Shown here: positions 9,438-18,481 of the stretch, in pieces
Position numbering within the stretch: the stretch's first letter is position 1
Layout of the letters: every line of letters begins with the position of its first letter
Assembly (NCBI GenBank): GCA_963748925.1
Contig: CAVVKG010000009.1
Span: 923,282 to 987,281, forward strand
Source of the DNA: Cryomorpha sp963748925
Lineage (GTDB): Bacteria; Bacteroidota; Bacteroidia; Flavobacteriales_D; Cryomorphaceae
DNA length: 64,000 bases
Reading direction: 5' to 3'
The notes under the pieces: generated by a model
Seen by the model: the letters and a program-made list of their open reading frames with translations, nothing else
What the model was told of the DNA's origin: nothing
Database searches by the model: none
Program-made: the position numbers and the translations under genes

Positions 9438-11022
9438 TTATTGGATTATCAGTTTAGAGCCGGAACTAATAATTCCATTTCCTTCAAATCTTATCAAGTA
9501 GAGACCTTTAGCTAGACCTGACGGAATATTTGTGGTTACTTGAGTTGTTGAGCTGTTTACTGAAAGAGGTACTGATTGAATAAGTCTTCCATCGAGAGTG
9601 TAATAAGAGATGCTTGTAAACTGAGCAGTGTTTGGAGCAATTTCAAGAGAGATTACTTGATTTGAGGTAGCAGGATTCGGGAAAACTTTAGGTGAAACTG
9701 CTAATTCTGAATCTTTTATTCCAGAAACTACTGAATTTAGCAATCGGATAACAATAAAATCGTTTGCACCATTTCCCGGTCTGCTTTGTCCTGCGATCAC
9801 GATTTTACCGTCCACCTGAACGTCCATCCCATGCATAATTACTGAAGTGCCTGAAATCATATGCGTAGAAAACCCATTATCTCCAAAGCTCATATCCGGT
9901 GATCCATCGCTTTGATAAATCCACGCAGCCATATTAGACATGCCTGGAGGTGCTTCGCCTGAAGTTCCGGCAATGAGAATTCTGCCATCCTCCAGCAGAG
10001 TAACATCTTCAGCTATGTCAAAAGATCCATTGTCTTCCGCAACTATTCCATCTACACCGAATGTTGAATCGAGAACACCATCTGAAGTTAATCGCATTAA
10101 GAGTGTATTGTAATTGTAGTCTTGAGATCCGCTAAAACCGGCAAGAATAATTTTTCCGTCAGGTGCAATAACCATATCGTACACTTCATCATCCACATCA
10201 CTGTATGAGTATTTTACAATTCCTTCGTTTCCAAAAGTAGTGTCGAGCGTTCCATCAACATTAAACCTTACAACCAAGGCGACATACCATAAAATATCGT
10301 TGGCATAATGACCGGCTGCAATAATTTTTCCATCGGGTTGAACTGCCACGCAATCAAAGGTGTTTTCAGCATTGCTGATTGGAATGGTGGCTACACCACT
10401 CTCTCCAAAGGTTGTATCCAAAACTCCATCTTGAGAAAACCTCAATACAACAGGGCGTGCTGAACTATTTTCGTCTAGCGAGAATCCGCAGATCAAAATA
10501 TTTTCATTGCTGTCAAGCGCTATTGCTGAAGCCTGATCACTTTGGAACTCGTCAGCAAGTCCTATTGAAGCCGTCACGACTCCGTCTTCTCCAAATGAGC
10601 TGTCAAGCGTTCCATCTGAATTTAGTTGGATGAGTAACATTCTGTAATCAATATAATTTGTGGTTGACCCAACCAGAATTATTTTTCCATCAGAGTTAAT
10701 GACACCGCTGTAAGCAAGAGCTTCGAAATCCAACTCGTATCTAAAAATTCCGTTAACACCAAACTCACTATCAACGCTTCCATCAGGCATAAAGCGAATA
10801 ACATATACTGAACTGTAATAATTGTCATCAAAACTCAAACCGATTCCAAGAATCTTCTGATCATCTTGAATAATTACATCTTGAAATGAATCTATAGTTT
10901 TGTTCATCCAATATGGCAATACCGTCTTGTCCAAAGGAGTTGTCCAGGCTTCCATTATCCTGCGCAAGCAAATTGCCTACAATAAAGAGGCATAATAAAG
11001 TAATTAGCGTTTTGTTTTTCAT
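9438..11022 (-). CDS. T9SS-secreted delta-60 repeat protein (beta-propeller type), N-terminus frameshifted
   Basis: A secreted protein of repeated delta-60 units (pattern 'A-x-QPDGKI-[IL]-[AV]-G ... RF-x-x-DG-x-LD-x-[ST]-FG-x-x-G'), at least seven across the chain, followed by a T9SS sorting domain (SPKVFPNPATSNQ ... GLYLIRFEG ... SKLIIQ). The longest open frame begins at 10967 but lacks a signal peptide. A start at 11022 gives MKNKTLITLLCLFIVGN and then NGSLDNSFGQDGIAILDEQ, a signal peptide plus a delta-60 motif, in the neighbouring frame. Removing one base of the run at 10898-10901 (T-run on the + strand) joins the frames as LDEQ-TIDSFQDVIIQ, giving 527 residues. The gene lies between a tiny coiled-coil gene and the repeat-protein gene on the same strand. 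Function unknown beyond secretion. Confidence 0.82.
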
Positions 11023-11046
11023 GATTTGATTTGGGTTAATTGGTTT

Positions 11047-11193
11047 TTATTCTTGAGCGTTTTTGGTTCGCAATTCTTCAAGTTTTTCCAGAAGCTTTTT
11101 CCATGCAGCTCTTTCGCGCTTCATTGTTAAGTGAAGTCTTTCCAGATTATTCATCTCGTCAGATTTGGTTTCTTCGTTTTTATCCTGCCCATC
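11047..11193 (-). CDS. Small coiled-coil protein (48 residues)
   Basis: An open frame of 48 residues beginning MDGQDKNEETKSDEM and continuing as a strongly charged helix (NNLERLHLTMKRERAAWKKLLEKLEEL), which reads as one amphipathic coiled coil. A start at 11193 is preferred over the longer frame from 11256 because the upstream part is not protein-like and contains a sequence close to a -7 box (ATATTTG on the minus strand, about 30 bases upstream). It ends 24 bases before the delta-60 protein start on the same strand, so they may be cotranscribed. I do not recognise the family. Confidence 0.45.
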   Translation of the reverse strand, partial: DGQDKNEETKSDEMNNLERLHLTMKRERAAWKKLLEKLEELRTKNAQE

Positions 11194-11394
11194 CATTTGG
11201 ACGTAATTTGTTTTCGATAATGCAAATATGTGTCGGAATGACTTTAAGTGCAGCACATTGTTGGTTACTATGAAAGTACAAAGGGAGATTATGGCCCAAC
11301 AATGGCAATACTACTCTTGGGAAGTAGCTTACATTGACAATACAGAGAAATATATGATTCTGATATTCAGATAATTGAAAAACAAGTTTGGGAC

Positions 11395-13065
11395 TTAGAA
11401 TTTCATGAGGAAATTTACCAATTGCGTGTCTTCCCCATCAATATTTAGCTTTTTTCGAAGGCGAGATCGGGCAACTGTAATGCTATTTACCGATTGATAA
11501 GTGATAGCAGAAATTTCTTTAGTGGACATATTGAGCCTTAAAAAGGCACATAGCTTCATCTCGTTCGATGTGAGATTTGGAAACTCTTTTTGAAGTTCTT
11601 GATAAAAATCGGCGTGTACGCGAGTGAAATGTGCTTCAAATTCATCCCACACATTCTCGTTCTGATTCGCCTTTAATTCAAATATGATATCTTGAATAAT
11701 CTTCTGATTTTCCTGTTTAAAGGTAGCCTTTGCTTTGAGCAGCTTTTCAGTAATATTCGATAGCAATTCATTATTTTTTAATAAAAAAAGTGCATTTGCA
11801 GTCAATTCCCGCTCTTTGTATTCAAGGGTCTCAACGAGTGTTCGCCTTTCCAATTCGTGGTTTTGACTTTCGAGGTTGAGTTTTTCCTGCTCAAGTTTCG
11901 ATCGTATTACTCTGCTTCTCATTAAGATGAGTAAGAGGACTGCTGTGAGCAATAAGAAAAACAAAGCACCGAAAAATGCGATATTTTTCGTTTGAGCTTT
12001 TTGTAATTCCGCTTTGTTGCGCTCTTTCTCTAACTCCGCAACTTTTTCTTCCTTCTCCTGTCGGTAATCTGCTTCAAGAGTTGCAATGTTAGCTGCGCTT
12101 TCGATGTTGAATATGCTATCATTCAGCTGCTTAAAATCTTTAAAAGTAGAAAGCGCCTTTTTATAGTTTCCTAGTGTATCGTAAACACTCGATAGCGATT
12201 CCAAAGATATAAGCATCGACTGAGCGTTTCCTATTTCTTCTCCGAGTGATAGTGCGTTCTCATAGTATTCTCGGGCTTGAGGAAAGTTGCCCTGATAGAT
12301 TTGATTTTTAGCCAAATTATTTAGGCATTGCGCTTGTCCGCGTTTGTCATTGCTATTCGTTCTTATGGTTAATGACTTCAGAAAATAGTGATCAGCTAAA
12401 TCATATTCTTTTTTCTCGCGGTAGCAAATGCCAATATTATTGGTTAATGAGCTTTCGTAATGAGGGTCTTTTACTATTTCATTCAGTTTAAGCGCATTCT
12501 GAAAATAGGCTAAGGCAGTATTGTAATCTCCTTTTTGGATGTAGACTCCTGCAATGTTATTGTAAACTCCTGCTTTTTTTCGGGCCATTTCCTGTTCAGG
12601 AATTTTATCCTGAATAGCCTCAAGTGTGGTTAATGCTGACTCATATTCAAGGAGACTTTGATCGTATTGATGAAGATTAAACTTTAATATACCAACTCCT
12701 AAAAATAGTTCTGCGTTTTGCATTTGAAGCTCCGCATTCTGAGGATTCTCCTCTAAAGCCTTGTCTATAAGTTTCTTTGCACGAAGATAGTAGTCAAGAG
12801 ATTGGTCCATATCGCCTTTTATACGATATGCTTCCGCAAAACTTAAGTAGAGTGGCACCGACCCTTCGATTTTGTTTTCAATTAATTCACTCTCTGCTAA
12901 TCTGGCAAAGTAGAGTGCTGAGTCTAAATTTTTATTGAGATAATATTGAGACTTGAGGATGGAGCTGTCAGTATCAGTAACCTTCTCTTTTTCGAAATCA
13001 TTAGGGTTTTGCCCATATCCGGCAAGCCAGATTGATACGCAGAAAATGAAGAGGATGTGTTTCAT
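11395..13065 (-). CDS. Membrane-anchored TPR regulator with C-terminal LuxR-type HTH
   Basis: A 556-residue predicted signalling protein. Signal peptide (about 1-19); some six TPR units (about 25-330, for example AGVYNNIAGVYIQKGDYNTALAYFQNALKL shortened to NIAGVYIQKGDYNTALAYF); a single transmembrane helix near 360-382 (FFGALFFLLLTAVLLLI); a long coiled coil (about 385-470); and a C-terminal helix-turn-helix (LTSNEMKLCAFLRLNMSTKEISAI ends the recognition region, followed by SVNSITVARSRLRKKLNI) of the LuxR/GerE type. The periplasmic TPR part would sense and the cytoplasmic HTH would bind DNA. Proteins of this design are common in Bacteroidota; targets are unknown. It is adjacent to, but on its own transcript from, the secreted-protein genes at 7.3-11.2 kb. 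Confidence 0.85.
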   Translation of the reverse strand: MKHILFIFCVSIWLAGYGQNPNDFEKEKVTDTDSSILKSQYYLNKNLDSALYFARLAESELIENKIEGSVPLYLSFAEAYRIKGDMDQSLDYYLRAKKLIDKALEENPQNAELQMQNAELFLGVGILKFNLHQYDQSLLEYESALTTLEAIQDKIPEQEMARKKAGVYNNIAGVYIQKGDYNTALAYFQNALKLNEIVKDPHYESSLTNNIGICYREKKEYDLADHYFLKSLTIRTNSNDKRGQAQCLNNLAKNQIYQGNFPQAREYYENALSLGEEIGNAQSMLISLESLSSVYDTLGNYKKALSTFKDFKQLNDSIFNIESAANIATLEADYRQEKEEKVAELEKERNKAELQKAQTKNIAFFGALFFLLLTAVLLLILMRSRVIRSKLEQEKLNLESQNHELERRTLVETLEYKERELTANALFLLKNNELLSNITEKLLKAKATFKQENQKIIQDIIFELKANQNENVWDEFEAHFTRVHADFYQELQKEFPNLTSNEMKLCAFLRLNMSTKEISAITYQSVNSITVARSRLRKKLNIDGEDTQLVNFLMKF

Positions 13066-13369
13066 CGCTTTTGCCCTGCTAATTAGAGGCTTTTTATAAT
13101 GTAAACCGAGCTTTGTAAAGGCTCGTTCAAATATAAGCCGAAATTATTTTAGGCTTGCTCTTCGACTAGCCAAATTAAGTTTTGCGGGGTTAGAAGCGGT
13201 TTTCATTGGGCAAATTCAATTTTTTTGCCGAGGCAAAATAGCTCCTATAAAAGAGATTCCGCTGTGAGCGAGGAAGTGAAACTGTGCTACCGGCTGCATG
13301 TGCCGAATATAAACGAAATTCAACTAATCTGAAGTCTTCTCACGAAGATTCAAATTATTGGATAAACTA
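13066..13369. other. 304-bp intergenic region without a gene
   Basis: No open frame with protein-like composition. On the minus strand TATATTTG (13128-13135) fits the -7 consensus TAnnTTTG and lies about 62 bases before the TPR/HTH regulator start, so it may be that gene's promoter. Nothing else recognisable. Confidence 0.5.
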
Positions 13370-14239
13370 TTAACCAGGCAGAGGTACAAAATCCGACTCG
13401 CCGGGAACTTTTGGGAAGCGTTGATTTTTCCAGTCGTCTCTGGCTTTATCAATTGTCTCCTTGTTTGAATTCACGAAATTCCAGTTTATAAAACGCTCCT
13501 CAGGAAAAGGCTTGCCACCGAAGATGTAGATGATGGAATTCTCTGACAGTTCAAATTTGCAAAGTGTATTTTCTTTCGCGACTAGGATTTGCTTTGGTCC
13601 AAAGCTATTGCCGTCGCTTTTTACTTCGCCTTCCAGAATATAAATTGCGCTTTCGCCAAAAAGGTCAGCTCCAAAATCAATATTGGCGGAATCTTTGCTT
13701 TTCACTTCTATAAAATAGAGTTCGCTATGAACCGGTACCGGTGATTCATGACCAAGGGCCTTTCCGGCAATGAGCTTTAATTCCAGATCGCCTATTTTCC
13801 ATCCGGGGATTTGATCTGCAGTAATGTGATGAAATGAAGGTTCAGAATTTTCTAATTCTTTTGGCAATCCTACCCATATTTGAAGGCCGTGGAGCGTTTT
13901 TTCGATACTGCGAAGTGAATCGGGGGTGCGCTCTGAGTGTACAACTCCTTTTCCTGCGGTCATCCAGTTTACCGCTCCCGGTCTAATCTCCACTTCAGAC
14001 CCAATGCTGTCGCGGTGAATTATAGATCCTTCAAATAGAAATGTAAGCGTTGACAGCCCAATGTGCGGGTGTGGCGGTACGTCGAGGTTTTCATTTGCAG
14101 CGAGCTTCGCCGGACCCATGTGGTCAATAAATACGAAAGGTCCTACTGCGCGCTTTTGCCGAAAAGGCAATAAACGACCAACTTGAAAATTGCCGATATC
14201 TGCTGCGCGTTCGGCTATTACTAATCCAATATTTGACAT
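13370..14239 (-). CDS. Pirin-family bicupin protein
   Basis: A 289-residue cytosolic protein of the pirin family, two cupin barrels in tandem. The N-terminal cupin keeps the metal-binding pattern: PHPHIGLSTLTF (two His near residues 58-60), HRDSIGSE (His and the downstream Glu region), and GAVNWMTAGKGVVHSERTP with the conserved His-Ser-Glu. The C-terminal cupin (about 180-289) is degenerate, as usual. Some pirins, for example E. coli YhhW, oxidise quercetin; others are regulators. The substrate here cannot be inferred. Length is typical. The gene stands between the DNA glycosylase and the TPR regulator, all on the minus strand, with gaps too large to demonstrate an operon. Confidence 0.88.
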   Translation of the reverse strand: MSNIGLVIAERAADIGNFQVGRLLPFRQKRAVGPFVFIDHMGPAKLAANENLDVPPHPHIGLSTLTFLFEGSIIHRDSIGSEVEIRPGAVNWMTAGKGVVHSERTPDSLRSIEKTLHGLQIWVGLPKELENSEPSFHHITADQIPGWKIGDLELKLIAGKALGHESPVPVHSELYFIEVKSKDSANIDFGADLFGESAIYILEGEVKSDGNSFGPKQILVAKENTLCKFELSENSIIYIFGGKPFPEERFINWNFVNSNKETIDKARDDWKNQRFPKVPGESDFVPLPG

Positions 14240-14357
14240 AAGTGGTTCAAAGAAATTAAAAAGGACTTTAAAAGTACATTTTTCTACAATTCAAAATCAG
14301 ATTTTGAAACGTGTTTTAAATTATGAGAGTGATCTGAACTTCTGAATATTCGAGAAT

Positions 14358-14951
14358 TCAATTTATACTCTTCCAAAATAAAAACTAGCCACCGTGCGAT
14401 GCGGAGCCCAGATTTCAGCTTGCTGAATAAGCAATTCATGCGGCTGCTCTTTGCCCTCAAAATAATGCTTTTCCATTGATCGGCGAATTCCCAAATCACC
14501 AATCGGAAAAATATTTTCGCGCAAGAGGTTAAACATCAAAAACATTTGCGCAGTCCAAACTCCAATTCCTTTTATCTCGGTAAGTAGCTTTATAACTTCT
14601 TGATCCGATAGTTCATGAATGTTTTCATAAACCTCAGGGTTATTCGTAAAAGCTGCTGCTAAAGCAAACATATATTTTGTTTTCTGACCGGATAGACCCA
14701 CGCTGCGCAGTATTTCAGGAGAAGTCTCCAGAATTTTTCCGGGCCTGATATCCTGTTCCATTGCTTCTACAAAACGCTTAAAAATTGTAGCAGCAGCTTT
14801 TGTGGAGAGTTGCTGAGATACTATGGAGTCTGCCAGGCTTTCAAAATGAGAACGCGGAGTGGGTAATTTTATGGCACCTACTTTTGAAATTATCTCCGCT
14901 AGATACCGGATCTTTTCCTGCAATATCCTCTGCTGCCTTACTGATGTTCAT
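14358..14951 (-). CDS. DNA-3-methyladenine glycosylase (AlkA/MAG-like, HhH-GPD), two compensating indels
   Basis: Base-excision repair enzyme removing alkylated purines. Core: ADSIVSQQLSTKAAATIF, the helix-hairpin-helix EIKGIGVWTAQMFL, and FPIGDLGIRR with the catalytic Asp. The longest single open frame spans 14363-14923, but both ends are wrong. An upstream start at 14951 reads MNISKAAEDIAGKDPV and joins LAEIISKVGAIKLP if one base (A at 14903) is dropped. At the 3' end the frame reads ASFYFGRV, whereas one extra base in the A-run 14375-14378 gives ASFYFWKSIN and a stop at 14358, matching the aromatic-rich tail of the family. With +1 and -1 cancelling, 14358-14951 is exactly 198 codons (197 residues). 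Sequencing error is the simplest reading. Confidence 0.82.
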
Positions 14952-15001
14952 ATTTGATGTAAATCTACTCAATAATTAACCTGATTTCTGAACGTAACCT
15001 G

Positions 15002-15009
15002 TATATTTG
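15002..15009 (+). promoter_or_regulatory. Probable -7 box of glgP
   Basis: TATATTTG fits TAnnTTTG and lies 30 bases before the phosphorylase ATG. No convincing TTG -33 element is seen at the right distance. Confidence 0.5.
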
Positions 15010-15039
15010 CCAGCTTAAAATCAATTGATAACTACGTAG

Positions 15040-16653
15040 ATGACGTCTAAAACCGATATGCCAAAAATAGCCTATTTCTGTATGGAATATGGCCTCGATG
15101 ATAAACTTAAAACTTACGCCGGTGGGCTGGGTATTTTAGCCGGCGACTACATGAAAGGCGCCAAAGATCACGATTTCCCGATTGTGGGTCTTGGCTTGAA
15201 ATGGAAACAAGGCTACACCGATCAGTATATTGATAAGGATGGTAAGCCATACGATAGCTATAAAAATCAGAACTACGATTTTCTCGAAGATACAGGAGTT
15301 GAGGTGACTGTAAAAATTCGTCAGCGCGATGTACGCATCAAAGTTTGGAAATGCGATAATTTTGGAAATGCCCCGCTATACTTGCTTGACACAGATGTGC
15401 CCGGTAATGAGGATGGATGGATAACCGGACAGCTTTATGGCTGGTTTGGTGAAGAGCGAATAGCTCAGGAGATGGTTCTTGGTGTAGGAGGAGTTCGTGC
15501 CTTAAGAGCATTGGGAATTGATGTAGACCTCTATCATTTCAACGAAGGTCATGCCTTGTTTGCAGGTTTTGAACTTATTCGCGAAAAGCGGGATGAAGGA
15601 GATTCTTATGAGAAAGCTTTCGAAAAAAGCCGCGAAGAGATTGTGTTTACCACGCACACACCTGTAATTCAAGGAAATGAGTCACACCCAATAGATCGGC
15701 TAATGTATATGGGTGCCAATATGGGCATGACTGTTGAGCAATTGGTTGATATGGGTGGAGCTCCATTCAATATGACTGTTGGAGCACTTAGACTTTCTAA
15801 AAAAGCCAATGCGGTGGCTCATCTGCATGGCGAAACGGCAAATGAAATGTGGGATCATGTAGAAGGTAGAGCTGAGATTGTGCCAATTACAAATGCGATT
15901 CACCGCCCAACTTGGGTAGATAAGACCATGACCGATGCGGCAGAAAAAGGATCAGATCTTTGGGAACCGCACATGAAAAATAAGCGTGACCTGCTTAAGT
16001 TTGTGAAAGAACGCACTGGTGCTGAGCTTAAAGAAGATGTTTTGACACTTGGCTTTTCGCGAAGAGCTGTTCCTTATAAAAGAGCAAATCTTTTGTTCCG
16101 CGATCCTGAGGTGATTGATCCGCTACTGCGTGAAGGAAAGCTTCAAATTGTGTATTCCGGAAAGGCTCACCCGCTTGATGATATGGGTAAGCAGCTCATT
16201 ATGGAGATTGTTGGATTCAGCAAGAAATACCCAAATTCAGTAGTGTACATTCCAAATTACGATATGGCTACGGGAGCTGCGCTAACGCGTGGATCTGACG
16301 TATGGCTTAACAATCCGCGTCGCCCGAAAGAGGCAAGTGGAACATCGGGAATGAAAGCCGCTATAAACGGCGTACTAAACTTTAGCACCCTCGATGGATG
16401 GTGGCCTGAAGCTTGCAAACACGGCGAGAACGGATGGCAGTTTGGCGATGGATTTGTAGGTAAAACAGAAGCCGAACACGATAAGCACGATGGTGATGCC
16501 CTTTATAAAGTTTTGTTGGAAGAAGTAATTCCAACTTATTACGATAACCATAAAAAATGGGTTGCTATGATGCAGCAAAGCATTATGGATTGTAAGGATG
16601 AGTTTGCAGTACTTCGTATGCTCGAGGAATACTACGAGAAGCTTTATATTTAA
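15040..16653 (+). CDS. glgP: Alpha-glucan (glycogen) phosphorylase, GT35 short form
   Basis: A 537-residue cytosolic enzyme that releases glucose-1-phosphate from glycogen or other alpha-1,4-glucans. It begins with the short-form N-terminus KIAYFCMEYGLDDKLKTYAGGLGILAGDYMKGA and carries the PLP site NNPRRPKEASGTSGMKAA, with the catalytic Lys after SGM, near residue 445. Other landmarks are HFNEGHALFA (about 167) and VPYKRANLLF (about 346). The roughly 540-residue length matches the bacterial/archaeal phosphorylase group of TIGR02094 rather than the 800-residue E. coli type. Other glycogen genes are not nearby. The start is supported by a TATATTTG box 30 bases upstream. Confident as a phosphorylase; the natural glucan substrate is inference. 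Confidence 0.92.
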   Translation: MTSKTDMPKIAYFCMEYGLDDKLKTYAGGLGILAGDYMKGAKDHDFPIVGLGLKWKQGYTDQYIDKDGKPYDSYKNQNYDFLEDTGVEVTVKIRQRDVRIKVWKCDNFGNAPLYLLDTDVPGNEDGWITGQLYGWFGEERIAQEMVLGVGGVRALRALGIDVDLYHFNEGHALFAGFELIREKRDEGDSYEKAFEKSREEIVFTTHTPVIQGNESHPIDRLMYMGANMGMTVEQLVDMGGAPFNMTVGALRLSKKANAVAHLHGETANEMWDHVEGRAEIVPITNAIHRPTWVDKTMTDAAEKGSDLWEPHMKNKRDLLKFVKERTGAELKEDVLTLGFSRRAVPYKRANLLFRDPEVIDPLLREGKLQIVYSGKAHPLDDMGKQLIMEIVGFSKKYPNSVVYIPNYDMATGAALTRGSDVWLNNPRRPKEASGTSGMKAAINGVLNFSTLDGWWPEACKHGENGWQFGDGFVGKTEAEHDKHDGDALYKVLLEEVIPTYYDNHKKWVAMMQQSIMDCKDEFAVLRMLEEYYEKLYI

Positions 16654-16846
16654 AGAAGACTTTACATTGGTTTACTAGTAGCCTTATAGTTCTACCCGAG
16701 GGTTTGTGAAAGTTTAAGGACTTGCAAAAACATGGCAAACAGGTTCTGAGAAATCTCTTCTTAAGAATGGATATCTTGTTTTGGACAGGTGACTTGCGCA
16801 ACCAATTGACTTAATTCCCGTAAGTGTAGCTTCAAAAATTGGAGTT

Positions 16847-18299
16847 ATGCTGGTAAGTACTTTTTGGAAAGAATATTTAGGTCAGGTCACTGAAGCGAAA
16901 TCAGTAAATCGAAGTTTTCAATTCAAAGTAGTTAGGCGCATTACTGCTCTCATGTCATTAGGAGCTTTTCTGTGGACTATTCTCATGGTGATAATGGGTG
17001 CTTACGATCTATTATTGGTTCCCGTATTTTACCTGTTGATTTCATCATTTACAATGTATTTGTGCCAGAGCACAAGTACAAGTGTGTGGGGCTGTAACAT
17101 ACAAATGATCGTAAGTATTCTGTTCCCATGCTTATTTCAACTTATTGCCGGTGGAGCTATTGCAACAGGTGCTGTTATGGTATGGAGTCTAGTGGCTCTT
17201 TTTAGTATTTCTACCTACAGATCATCCCGCTCTTTGGTTCGCTGGACTGCTTTTACCTTTGCCGTATTGGGTGCTACTGTTCTTTTCGAATACTCTTCGT
17301 TTTATAATCAGCAAACTATATTGGAAGTCAGCCCTTTACCATTGATGGTTTTCAATAGTGTTTTAACCTACAGCGTGATATTTTACATCGGTTATTTCTT
17401 TGTAAAAATGGTTGAGAAGGGTAGAAGCAATTTGCGATCAGCAGTTCTAGAGGTTAAAGAGCTTAATAAAGAATTGCAGGAACGTAATGACGATCATATG
17501 GAAGGGATGAAGCATGCCCGTGATATTCAAATGGCATTTTTTAAAAGTGAAGATCATTTGAGAACAGTTTTTACAAAATTGTTTTTACTTCGCGGAGCCA
17601 GAGAGTTTGTGAGTGGCGATTTTATTTGGGCCGAGCAAAAGGGTGATTATAAATATATGATTTGTGGAGACTGCAGCACAAAGGGCTCATCTTATGGATT
17701 GCTAACGATGCTAATGGTCTCTACCATTGAACGTATTTTGCAAGAAAACGATTATACTGATCCGGGTATTTTTCTTACCAGGATTGATGAAAGTCTTCGT
17801 GATTATTCCAGTCTTGATTTGAATTGGATAAAACTTGATATGAAACTTACTATGCTCATTGTTCATGCCAAAACCAATAAAACAAAATTGGCAACATCCG
17901 GTGGGAGCATTCTTGTAAAACACAGCAAAACCAACGAGCTAAAGAAATATGCAGTAGACAATGCCGCTATGGGCAGCGAAAGTGATCATTCCCACTATTC
18001 ATCTATGGATATTGATCTGGCAATTGGCGATATAGTATATGTATATACTGATGGTTATCAAAAGCAGATAAATGATGTGGGAGAACCAATAGGAGAGGAG
18101 AATTTTCAAACTTTTCGTGAAAGATCTGGATACGGAATATTCCTTTATGCAGAAGCGTAATTTGGTGAAGGAATTTAATCAATGGCAGGGGCAAGCCGAG
18201 CAAACAGATGATGTTTTAATTTGTGGTTTTGAAATTGAAGATCCGGCCTTGTTTTACGAACAAGTAGATGAATTAAGGATTTATGCAAATGCGCGCTAA
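16847..18299 (+). CDS. Membrane-bound SpoIIE/PP2C-type serine phosphatase, frameshifted near the C-terminus
   Basis: A predicted signalling phosphatase. About six hydrophobic segments (residues 32-190) are followed by a short coiled coil (about 195-222) and a SpoIIE-type PP2C domain (ARDIQMAFF, then GDFIWAEQKGDYKYMICGDCSTKGSSYGLLTMLM, with metal-ligand Asp residues, and IVYVYTDGYQKQ). The frame opened at 16847 stops at 18160 in nonsense (RSGYGIFLYAEA), whereas the next frame continues NFQTF-VKDLDTEYSFMQKRNLVKEF and QTDDVLICGFEI, the normal end of the domain. Deleting one base in the T-run 18112-18115 restores 483 residues to 18299. Such proteins usually control anti-sigma antagonists or other partner-switch modules in Bacteroidota; no partner is adjacent. 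Confidence 0.83.
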
Positions 18300-18454
18300 A
18301 AGGTGCGTAACATTCCTCTTTTTTCAAGAGGATAGACTCTGGTAAATCCTCTTACATCTCTTTGAGTTTGAGAAATGTTTTTGCCCAGACTGAAGTCGAT
18401 AATAGTACGCAAGGCATTAAAGCCAGTCTTACCAGCCGAACTATCGAGTAGCAT
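18296..18454 (-). CDS. Possible 52-residue ORF in line with the upstream glycosyltransferase frame
   Basis: Between the SpoIIE phosphatase and the glycosyltransferase, the minus strand carries an open frame starting MLLDSSAGKTGFNALR and ending EKRGMLRTF. It overlaps the phosphatase stop by four bases. It is also in the same frame as the upstream gene: after the glycosyltransferase stop the frame stays open into this ORF (SLELPLLHR then MLLDSS). It could be a small gene, a decayed C-terminal extension or chance. I do not recognise it. Confidence 0.2.
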   Translation of the reverse strand: MLLDSSAGKTGFNALRTIIDFSLGKNISQTQRDVRGFTRVYPLEKRGMLRTF

Positions 18455-18481
18455 TCTATGCAGAAGAGGAAGTTCAAGTGA

